Below, one piece after another: positions 25,001 through 37,000 of a DNA stretch of 64,000 nucleotides (the first letter of the stretch is position 1; each line of letters opens with the position of its first letter). Position numbers and translations under genes: made by a program. Location: the NCBI GenBank assembly GCA_026874595.1, contig CM049306.1:79200142-79264141 (forward strand), given 5' to 3'. The notes beneath the pieces are model-generated. The model saw only the letters and a program-made list of their open reading frames with translations, ran no database searches and had not been told where the DNA came from. This DNA is from Sipunculus nudus. Its lineage: Eukaryota; Annelida; Sipuncula; Golfingiida; Sipunculidae.

Positions 25001-28000
25001 ATTTCAGTATAATTGTATTTAATCAAGGTGAATGATTGAAACTTATGTGCTTTGACTAATTTTGAACATTTTGTTTTCATTTTCTCTCGCCAGGTGGCAG
25101 CTGGGGAGGTAGACATGGCCATAGGTGGTGACACTGGTGGCTCCATTCGTTTGCCTGCTTGTTGGAATGGGGTGGTTGGTCTGAAACCTACTTTTGGACT
25201 AGTACCTGTAACAGGCAGCATGTTAATAGAACCTACACAGGACCACTTGGGACCAATTACTAAAACTGTGCATGACTGTGCCTTAATGCTGGAGGTATGT
25301 CTCGAATTTAAATCACAAATTCTAAAAATAAAGTCTTTCTTTATATATTTATATAGTGAATTAATTTGTTATACCAAATATGCTGGCAGCGCTTTGTTCT
25401 ATAAACCATGATTTATTAAGAGTAAAACAGTCTTTTTCAAAACCCTTAATTGTGGCATTTTATTTGCAAATCAAATTCTGGTCCAAACATGATTGTATTT
25501 TGGTATCAATAGCAATATTTTTTCAAATGCTTTTAATGTTAAGTTAATTTACTCTGAAAAACATGTAAAAATTATCCTTTTTTAGTATCCTATCATATGA
25601 AATATATTATAAAAATAAAAAGTACATTTACATCCAGACACACTAGACCAGACAGCTTTTAAAAGTGTTTTCTGTATTTCTGTACTCTAACACAGGTGAT
25701 AGCTGGATATGATGAGCTTGACGGGAGACAGCATCCAGGGATCCAGGTGAAGGAGTACTCAAAGATGGTGAGCTTTCCTCATTGTATCCGCCAAAACAAA
25801 GTTTTGCGGATACTATGTTTTTGACCAGGTTCCGCCGCCACCACCGCCGCATTCGTTTCTGGAGAACAACTCTGAGACTACTGGATAGATTTTTCCGAAA
25901 CTTACACCAATTATCGGGTCACCTACATTCACATTCATGCTGCAGACATCCAAGCTCATATCTCGGGAACCATTCGACCAATAAGGAAAAAAAATTTACA
26001 TAAATGTAGCCCTTGGATAGCTTTGTAACATACACAAAAATGGTGGAGCCACCTGCAGCCATTTTTGCACAGTGTCCATCTGTTTGTCTGCCTTGGGTTA
26101 AAATCACCCATATCTCTGCAGTGGTTTGACCAAATTACCTGAAATTCGGCATGCATATACATCCCGCATAGCTTTCTTGATTTTATGACAGGTGGCGCCA
26201 CCTACATTCACATTCACGATGTAGATATTCATGCTTATATCCGGACTCATTCGACCAATCAGGAAAAACATTTTTACACAAATGTAGCCCTTGGATAGCT
26301 TTATAATATACACAAAAATGGTGGCGCCACCTGCAGCCATTTTTGCACAGTGTCTATCTGTTTGTCTGCCTTGGGTTAAAATCACCCATATCTCTGCAGT
26401 GGTTTGACCAAATTACCTGAAATTCGGCATGCATATACATCCCGCATAGCTTTCTTGATTTTATGACAGGTGGCGCCACCTACATTCACATTCACGATGT
26501 AGATATTCATGCTTATATCCGGACTCATTCGACCAATCAGGAAAAAACATTTTTACACAAATGTAGCCCTTGGATAGCTTTATAACATACACAAAAATGG
26601 TGGCGCCACCTGCAGCCATTTTTGCACAGTGTCTATCTGTTTGTCTGCCTTGGGTTAAAATCACTCATATCTCTGCAGTGGTTTGACCAAATTACCTGTA
26701 ATTCGGCATGTGTATACATCCTGGATAGATTTCTTGCTTTTATGACAGGTGGCGCCAGCTTCATTCACGTTCAAGCTGCAGACATTAATGCTTATATCTC
26801 CAGACTGGTTCGACCAATCAGAAAAAAAAATTTTACACAAATGTAGCCCTTGGATAGCTTCATAACATACACAAAAATGGTGGCGCCACCTGCAGCCATT
26901 TTTGCACAGTGTCCATCTGTTTGTCTGCTGTGGGATAAAATCACTCCTATCTTTGCAGTGGTTTGACTTTTCAACCTGAAATTTTGCATGTGTATACATC
27001 TTGGATAGTTTCTCGTTTTAATAACAGGTGGCACCACCTTCAATCATGTTTACGTGGCAGACATCCATTCTAATAAGTAACACATGTAACTCTATTTCCA
27101 CTTGCCACTCAATCCATGCCTCACTTAACCCGTCCTACTCTGATTTGGCGGATACAGTCGCTTGTCCACTACCCATATTCTAGTTTAATCCAGGACTTGA
27201 GGAATAAATCTTAATTTGCTACTTATTGCATATTCATGTTGGATTAGTAGGTCAGTATATCTGCATCACCCTATCATTAGCTGTCCACCATGTGCTTTAA
27301 TTGTTTCTGTTGAGGCACCACCTGTCTATTGGTATATATAAGAGATAAGAATACAAATCTTAAATTCACACTTCCTTTCTAACTTTGAAGCATGTATGAA
27401 TAGCCATGCTGGTTCATTGTATGTAGAAATGGAACATGAATAAACAGAAAAGGTTTGTTCACTGCTGATGGGCAGTGAACTGACTTTTCCAAGCAGTATA
27501 CTTATATTCCATCTCTGAAGGATGACATTAGCCATATTCAGCTGGTACTTTTACAAGAGTTAAATTAAGCTCCTCAACCCCTCCACAGCAACCAAGCATG
27601 GTACATGGAAATAGACCAGTTGAATGAAGTCCAGTAAAAACGTCTGCTGCTGACCATTAATGTAGCTGCAGATGGTGAAGCAACAGTTTTTTTTTTAATC
27701 TCCTGAAGTCCACATTGATCCAATCACTCAAAAAAGAAATTGAGGAGTCCATTTTTATAGGCCACCATATATATGAAAACCTTGCTTGCCTGGCAGAAAA
27801 GTTTGGTTTATTTTGGCCAGTTCCCCACAAGTTATAAGCACATTGATATAAACAAAATGAACAGCTTGTGTGTTAGATTGGCATTGTCAAGCATATATTT
27901 CAAGGGATAAATTTCCAGTTTTCTTGACATTTCAAGTCTGTCCACTCTTGAGCATGGATTACCTGAGACTGCTTTAGTTTCAAGGGATTGATTCACAGGT

Positions 28001-31000
28001 CTCTTTGCTTGTGCCAGATCTCCAGTGACTTGAAGGGAGTGAAGATCGGGATTTTGACGGAGGGTTTTGATGAAACTGAGTCAGATGTTGAGGCTCTGGT
28101 GAGGGAGGCTGCACTGAAATTGAAGACAGCGGGTGCTGTCGTTGAGGAGGTTTCTGTTCCCATGCACAATGATGGTTAGTTCTGTAGTATAAGTAAGCTG
28201 AAACAAACATACGTATTTATTATTTAATTTTGCATTGTTCATTTACCTGCATATCTATGATATTTTCTGGCACACTAGCAATTAAAAAAACAGGCATAAG
28301 GCCAAAAAATAAAAAAGGTATGGTTCTCAGGCACTTTTTTTCAGAAATCAGTGCGGTTGGGCGGTATTTTATTTTTGACCTTTTTTGTATATTTCGATAA
28401 AAATGCAATAAGATCAGGGAAAAGCATGAAAATAACCTTTTTTTTTGCTAAACAGGTAAAATTACCACATAAATTGTATAATTTATCTTCTTGAGAGATA
28501 AAAATCAAAATAAAAATGTTTGATGCGGGGGATAAAAATTGACGCGGGCGGAGCCTGAGAACCATACCTATTATTTTTTTTGGCCTAACATTGTAGAATT
28601 TTACTATCTGTCATGCCAAAAAATAAAATTGCATGTATACATCATTTTTATTGGTCATTTAAAAATTGAAAAATTCACTTCCTTTAATCTACAGATTTTC
28701 ATACAGAGATATTTATATATAAATATGTGCCACTAACAAAGTCTATATACAATATATGACTTTACCATAGCAGACCAGTAAGTACTGGCTTTATTCATGC
28801 TAAACATGAAATTAGGTCCCTGATCTCCTATGTAGAGGCCACAGACCAAAAATATGAGTTTGTTGATCCCTCAGTGATTCTCACTAAAATAGTGACTATT
28901 ACATAACAAGGTGTAAATTTCTATTTTCTGTTTTGTTAATTTATTTGAAATTTAAAATAAAATACTCTGTCATATAAACAAGACAGAACTGCCCTGATTT
29001 GCAAACCCACCATTTTCCTGTTGGGTGAAGGTGTGTGTCATTTGCTATAATTAGGTTCTATTAAAAATGATCAGACAGGCCTATGTGTATTGAAATCTAA
29101 TGGCCCATGCAACCTTATATTTTCTCTCTTGATTTTTTTCATATTTTGATATCATTAGTGATGAAGTCAAGTCCACACCATCCAAGTGCAAGACTGAGTC
29201 CAGGCTACTCGAGTCCTAGACCTTGAGTTTTGAGTCCAAGTCCACATTCTTTGAGTCCAAGTCATTTGGTACATGAGTCCAAGTCTGAGTCCAATACAGT
29301 TCTCCTTATTAAAAGAAATTTAAAAAGGATATTTGAGACAATCATGCAAATGTTATATTAATTTATAAGTTAACTTGAATGTTTAATAACATTCAGCCCC
29401 AGAATCAGAGCTTAAGCTAGGTATGTATAGTCTTATTTTTGTACCGGTAATATTCTGTCAGTGGTTCATCCATGTGCAAACTTTATGTATTATATGCAGA
29501 TTTTTCATTTTCACAGGACTCAAGATGGACTCAGCCTGGTTTCTCAAGTCCTTACCTGTGAGTCTGAGTACAAATCCGAGTCCAGGACCCTCGAGTCCAA
29601 GTCCGGAATCTAGTCCTACATCACTTTATATAACTGTTTCATCTCATTGCTTCTGATTTAATATTTAACTACAATTCTGTTTTTTTTTCTGTGGTTTTCA
29701 GCAAGTGCAATCTGGGGCCCAGTTGTCATAGAAGGTGCATATGAGGCCATGATCAGTTGTGGAGGTAGGGTATATAACATATAATTAAACTACAAGTGAT
29801 AAGCACAAACCTCACTATTTTGAATTTTCCTGAAGTTAACCCCAACTCTCATGATCTTGAATAGCTGGACCTTGCTTGATGTAGTCGGGCCAATTGCGAT
29901 ATTTCTGTACATTTATGTCCCACCCGTAACACCAACATTTATTGTAATAGAAATCTTAATTATTTATCTTTTATGCATGTACATAAGCTGGTATACTTAT
30001 CTCAGAAATCTCCCAGCTCCCACTTTCCTCCATGGTTAGATAATGATAAATCAATATTACAAAGTCATCATAATCTGTTCCACCCGTAACACACACAGTG
30101 TTCCACCTTGCTGGTCCCAGGTTTTACTTGATGGGAACTTTTTTTCAACTTGCATGTACCTGAGGCAATGAGACCCCTGATAGGTAGAATAAGTTCAACC
30201 CAATAGTCTTACTATTAAATATGTTAAGATAAAAAGTGTTACGGGTGGGACATATTTGATAGAAATGTGGTTTTAATTAATATTAACATCAAATTTATAC
30301 ACTAATATGACAATAAAATAAGGTACAAACCTTAAATATGCCATGGACTATTGAAAATCAAGGCACAGTATATTTCTTTTTAAAATTTAAAATGAGTAAT
30401 TTGTCAAATTTGCCAAAAGAATGTCTGTGGAGGACCGTTACGGGTGGGACAAAGGCTGGTACCGGTAATGCTGTTTACTTTTACAACAGTTATGTTTTAA
30501 TATTCCTCTTTATTGATCAATTGTATGGTGAGAAAATGCTATAAAATAATCTGCACCATCATTCTGATAACTCTGATGAAAAGTTGCAGCAGTTAATTTT
30601 AAAAAAAATAACCCTGCATGGCTACTCTTTGAAATTATTGCTTAAGATATGCTTATTAGTACAGTCCATGAAGCACTGTAAAAGTACAGTAAATGTAAAA
30701 TACATGAGCTCATGTTTTCCTAACTTTTCAATTTTGTCAGTTTCTTTTTGAAATCCATACCATTATTGTTACCATTATTGACAAGACCTGCCTTTAATGT
30801 CACCTTTCAATATATATATGTCTTTATCAACTAATTTACTAAAACATCTGTCATTTTATGCAGTTTCCCTTTATTATTTGCTTATATTTTAAATGATTTA
30901 AATAATATATAATGTTGAAAACATAATAAAATGAAATTAAATCCAGATTGATCCAGGGAAAGAAAATTTTTGGCATTAAATATAAATAAATAACAATATG

Positions 31001-34000
31001 ATAAATTGCCTTCCTGAAAATCCTAATTATTAACCAAAGAAGGCCTAAAAAGTATATAAAAACATATTAAAAGTATAGTATTACCTTTAAAATGAGTTGA
31101 AGAAGATACCATCAAAGTTAACATGAAAGGGGTTGTTCAATCTTATTTAATCTGCAGCAAGCTATATTCTTTGCCTTGTACGGGTGGGACAATTTTACGG
31201 GTGGGACACGTTACGGGTGGGACAGAATGATGTATCTTTGATATGCTGTACAATAAATTCAAAGGACAGGCATACAGATTAGGCATGACAAAACAGTTCA
31301 GATTTGTGCTTTTCTGTATAAAGGTTTAAGGTTTATCTTGTCTCTAATTTTACACTGCTATTCCACTGTTACGGGTGGGACAGTTATGATTGACGATTCC
31401 AACCTTTTTGGATGAAACACTTGAATCTGATTTGTTAGAGTTACATGTACCCCAGACACATATAAATTATTAATCTCACTTCTATTCTGGTCAGTGTAAC
31501 ACAAAATGCAGTTCTTGGTTAATAATCATGACAACTGCAGCACTACCTGTTACGGGTGGAACAAAAAAAATATTTCATTTTGACCAAGACATCATAATAG
31601 GTACCAAAATCCAAGTTTTGGATTTCTGTATCCAAGTTACCTCTTCATGTAAACTTTCAACCCTACTACACTTTTTAAATTCATTCAGCAGCATGTATGC
31701 AGCTGATTATTAAGGTCTGCATGGTCATAAAACTTATGGGTTTAAATGTGGACATGTTACGGGTGGGACAAATTGGCCCATAATTTGCTGCAAGTGGATA
31801 GGAACATCTTTTCTGTCACACTAAAAAGTGATGGATGTTAATGTCTGCATCATCTGTGATATTCTTAATGAGTAACTGCCTGACAAACAGCCTTATTTTT
31901 CTTTCTTTAACCTCAAACACTGCCATGTACAGATTTAGCGCAATTGGCCCAGTTGAATTGTTACTGTTTTTGTTTAATCTTTATAAAATATGTAAATTTA
32001 ATTACATCAAGTAAATTTTTTTTTGTGTTCACTAAAATTGTAGTATTGGTCATGTTAAGATTATTAAGCTTTAAATGTTTCTTAGTGGACACATTTTGAA
32101 CCAGTGATGTAGTTGAGTCCACACTATTTATTTCCGAGTGCAAGTCTGAGTCCAGGCCACTCAAGTCCAAGACCGAGTCCTTCAGGTTTGAGTCCAAGTC
32201 CACCCGGTTCAAGTCTGAGTCAAATGGAACCCAAGTCCAATACAAATCTCTTTATTAAAAGAAATTGAAATGGGGAAATTTGAGATTATCACATGTTTCA
32301 ATGCTTCAGTTTATACAGATGTTTTTAGGTCAGAGGACTTTTAAGTCATCTGAGCTGTAGTTATGGTGTTATTGTCCATTGTCTGTCGTCCGTCCATTAG
32401 ACTGGTAGGTTTTGAAACCGTTTCACTTACAAATCCAAGATTCAGCATACTGTTAGATGTTCCCAAGATCTCCTAGCAAACTGGAAACTGGGTCACTGCA
32501 ACTTTGATCATTCAAGAAACTAAGGAAAACCTCAGTTTTCTTTTAAAACACTATAAACACACTTCAAGACTGTCTGATATCAAAACCACTCATCTGTTTT
32601 TAGCTCAGCTGACTGTAAGTCATCTGAGCTATAGTCGTGGTCCATTGTCCGTCGTCTGACCGTCTGTCCATCCGTCCGTCCGTCCGTAGATGTGGCACGT
32701 TTTGAAACTGAAGACCTAGGAATCCAAAATTCAGCATAATGTTAGATGTCCCCAAGATCTCCTACCAAGCCAAAAACTGGGTCTTTGCGACTTCGTTCCT
32801 TTGAGAACTTATTTTCACACTTCAGGACTGCCTAATTTCAAAACCACTCATCTCATATTTACCATAAATAATCCTCTATATAGTTCCTATGTACATGCGA
32901 GAAATTAGGTCTGTATTATATAATTTAAAAAAGTTATGGACCCAAACATAATGCATTTTGTAAATAATCAGGAAAGAAATTTGATCACTTAACACAAAAC
33001 TTGTTAAAGATAAGCACTTTTTTCCAGTAATATAACTTTTATTAATCAAAATTAAATTGTATACCCAAAATTAGATCAAAATATTTTAAATTTTTTAGCA
33101 AAAATAAAAAATTGGTACCTTATATTTTGCCCAAATTTGACCATGGCACATTTTTTTCCTGTAACTGCTGTGGATTTAATTTTCACAGCATATGTACATA
33201 AGGATTTAACCTTTTAAAATCTGAAATTTCAAAGGAATTGATTGAAAAGAGTAGCTTTTATTCAAGTTTTCATACACCATGTCAAGTGTTGTTTACATCT
33301 AGCCCACCAAGTAGTACAGCCTCCACTTGCATTATGTAACCCACCCCAGGCAGCTTGCCTTGGCTTAGCTTGGCCACTACTAGCAGGCTTCCCCTCTGCC
33401 CTGCACCCCCCCCCCCCCCCAGATGGTGCATTAACTAGATGAATGTTATAATTTTCTGTATTTTATTTTATTCTTGGCTATGCTACATTTTAGATTTTGT
33501 ATTGTACCACCAGGGTTACAATGATTAAAGTGCACATTTAATTGTGTCCACAAAGTGGTGTATTTCTATGAAAGCGTGGATGTTCATCAGATAAGTAATT
33601 CCTTACTTGAGAAGAGTAAGAACTTCACCATGTGTTAAATTGAGTATTAATTCCAGTAATAAATTATAGCTTAGATTGTAATTAGCATAATTATATTGTT
33701 TGTCCCTCATTCAACCAACAGTGTGTATACTTTATTTGAAAATGTTTTTATTTTACCAAATTTACTGAATCTTTTATTTTATTTGGTGAATAAGATTAAG
33801 CATGTACTGAAAACTCCCAATGTGCAAAACTCTTTAATAGTGATTCAAGGAATAATCTTGTAGATGCCATGTTGTGGCATTATTTTCTTTTAAATTCAGT
33901 TGAAACATTTGTGATTTAAAAATAATAAAAATATATGTGTATGCATAATATGACCCAATATGAGCTACACTCTGGATATATAATAATTGCAACTTAGAAT

Positions 34001-37000
34001 TCTAATATTTTAACTTATATTCTCAGTGTTTTTTAATACAAATTTATAAAACTTGTAAATAAAAAAATAAATCAGATAGAAACTATTTTAATGGAAAAAG
34101 TGGATATGCTTAAATAATAGGCTTATATATAAACTTAAATGCTTTATTCCCTTGAAAGTTAAATAAAGGTATTAGTCCATTCTGTCCATTTGCCTGTCTA
34201 TCTGTAAATTTTTCATATGCATCACAGTATCTCAAAACTTATACTGTTTTTCTTCATGACAGTCTTGTAAGAGTATTAGTTTGCAATCATATATTTTGAA
34301 CTTTACTATAACCAAGTAGGAGGGCCCCTTTCTTCTAAGCTTCTAATATGCTTATATAAATGACAAACATTACAATAGAATATTTTGCATATTTTGCAAT
34401 TGCAAAAATTTCAAACTTCAGCTGAGCACCGTGACCCATGGGTCCCTTGTTCTTCATATTTACAATAAATATTCACTTATAAAGTTCCTATGGAAATTAG
34501 TTCTGTATTACATAAATTATAAAACTGATAGATCCAAACATAATGCACTTTGTAACAAATCAGGAAAGATATTTACTCACTAAACATAATTGTTGAAGCC
34601 AGAGACTTTTTTCAGGGATATAACTTATTGTATCCGCCAAAAGGAAGTTTTGCGGATACTGTGTTTTTGACCGTGTTCAGTGGCCGCCGCTGCCGCCACC
34701 ACGTTCGTTTCGGGAGAACTCCTCTGAGACTACTGGACGGATTTTTCCGAAACTCACAAAAATTATCGGGTCACATGTGAACTGGTGCCTAACCAATTGG
34801 CCTTGACCTCTGACCTATCCTTTGCCCAGCGTCCATTTGTGTGTCTGTTTCCATACATAAACCAACATATCTCGGGAACTGTTTGACCGATCAGGAAAAA
34901 AAAGTTGTACAAATGTAGCCCTTGGATAGCTTTATAACATACACAAAAAATGGTGGCACCACCTGCAGCCATTTTTGCACAGTATCCATCTGTTCATCTG
35001 CCTTGGGTTAAAATCACTCATATCTCTGCAGTGGTTTGACTAATTCACCTGATATTTGGCATGTGTATACATCCTAGATAGCTTTCTTGATTTTATGACA
35101 GGTGGCGCCACCTACATTCACATTCACACTGCAGACATCCAAGCTCTATCTTGGGAACTGTTTGACCAATAAGGAAAAAATTTTTACACAAATGTAGCCC
35201 TTGGATAGCTTTATAACATACACAAAAATGGTGGTGCCACCTACACTTATTCTAGTTTAATAAGGACTCAATTGTATACTCAAAATTAGATCTGAATATA
35301 ATATTTAATATAAAATCAGTACCTCAAATTAATACCATTTTTGACAAAGGCACGTTTTATTCCTGAATTTGCATTTGATTTTATTTTCACAGCAGGTACA
35401 CATAAGGATTTAATCTGTTAAAGTCTGTAATTTGAAAATAAAAGCTAAAATATAAGGCTATTTTTTTTTTTTTTTTATAGAGGCTCTTTTGTATTCGTTT
35501 GCATTGTCAAGCTCCAGGCTGCCCACTTCTGGTCACTATAGCCCTGCCTGGATAACCTTATTTGTGATGCAACCCTGGGAACTCCTGTACTCACAGGTGT
35601 ATAGTTATTATGTCACCTCCCCCTCCCCTTGCCCCTCCCCACCCCCTGCCCACCAAGTGTACTAAATTAATTGTGATTGTTTGAACTGTATTTCTTTAAC
35701 TATAAAGCTGTTTTCACTCAATGTCCAAAACGTTTCTTGAAATAGTAATTCAAGGAGTAATCAAAAAGATGTCATGTTGTGGTAATGTAGCATTTTTAAA
35801 GAAATTAATTTCCTTTTAAATAATTTTATCGAATTAAAATATCATTAAACCCATCAGCAGGCATAATTTGACGAAGGTGCAATTTATAATTTTAAATTCT
35901 GAATCAAGTGTTGTTTACAGATTTTAATTGAAAAAAAATTGATATTATGAGAAAAAATCTAATGCAAACATTTGTTCATTATTTTCCTGCATCAATGGAA
36001 TGAGAATTAAACTGATTTGCTTTGTTTTTCCATCTGTCTGTCTGTTTTAAGATATTTAATAATAAGGAGTAAACTTTTTTTTTCCTGGTAGCACTGTTGA
36101 ATTAAATTTTATATACTATATGTATATGCAAGGGTGTTGTAACCCCATCATCCCCCCCCCCCACCCACCATTGAGTCCTTACACCTGAGATTTCGTGCAA
36201 CTGCATAAAATTTATTAGATAAAGAAAATATTTACAGAGGTGTTGTAACTCCCATTATTATCCCTCCCCCCCCCCTCCAACCCACCACCCATCAAGTCCT
36301 GCCAACTTAGGAATATCACCATATGATGTTTTTTTTTAAGTTTTTACCTTTAAGGTCAACTTCATCTGAGCACAGTGACCTACTGGTCCTTTGTTGTAAT
36401 ATTCTGTTAATAGTTCGCATATTTACATAGGTCCTCATACTATTTGAAAGAGCTTTTCTTTTTCTACTGGACTTGAGATGGAGACTAAGCTGTGTAATGT
36501 GTTGACAGGTTCTCCAATGGGACTGAAGGGATTTCAACCGACTAGTCTCGTTGATGCTGTGTCCAGAGGAATGAAGGCCAGACCGAATCTTCTACCGAAT
36601 ACTGTCAAGTATGCAGGCTTTGTCGGATCATACATGAAGGTATGAATTTATGATAACCATGAATTTATGAACCATTAAATATACTATTGTGTGACATAGT
36701 TTGCCTCTTATATATATTCAGACATCACTCTTACAGTTGCTATCAGGTGATCTATTTCTAAGTGACATACAGGTTAATGTTCATCGTTTATTGTCCCCCG
36801 CTTCCTGGGTAGGAAGAATGGACATCATTATGGGTTAGTCTGTTTGTCTGTCTGTCTGTCTGTTTGTTAGGTTTTTCGTTTCTTTGTGATTACTCTCCTA
36901 AATTTAATCTTATTTCATTCAAATTTTGGTTAGTGATTGCTTTCATGCTCACCTTGGTTGGGATTGGTTTTGGAGTGTGTGTCTCATAAGATAATAATAC

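Larger units (their letters stand above)
32327..36393 (+). mobile_element. AGCTCAGCTGA-family repeat, outer copy of a nest
   Basis: Starts AGGTCAGAGGACTTTTAAGTC after five T and ends CATCTGAGCACAGTGACC...GGTCCTTTG. It resembles the copy at 10330-14295 segment by segment, and the homology resumes after each of the two nested inserts (32602-34449 and 34629-35255). It is more diverged than the insert of its own family. Confidence 0.65.
32102..36500. mobile_element. hAT-like element split by nested insertions
   Basis: The left end CAGTGATGTAGTTGAGTCC (32102-32326) matches the family at 29156 and 45344. Related sequence resumes at about 36397 (GTAATATTCTGT, then a segment like 45600-45665 and GGACTTGAGATGGA like 29516) and reaches about 10 bp from the exon 10 acceptor. 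The right inverted repeat is absent. The gap 32327-36393 is filled by another element that itself holds two insertions. Confidence 0.55.

Noticed and set aside
25919-27043. Recurring minus-strand frames with [20 protein letters not shown] as a gene family
   Set aside because: The frame recurs only because the 279-bp transposon unit is repeated; similar fragments appear in every copy with stops, and no start, splice or domain is consistent.
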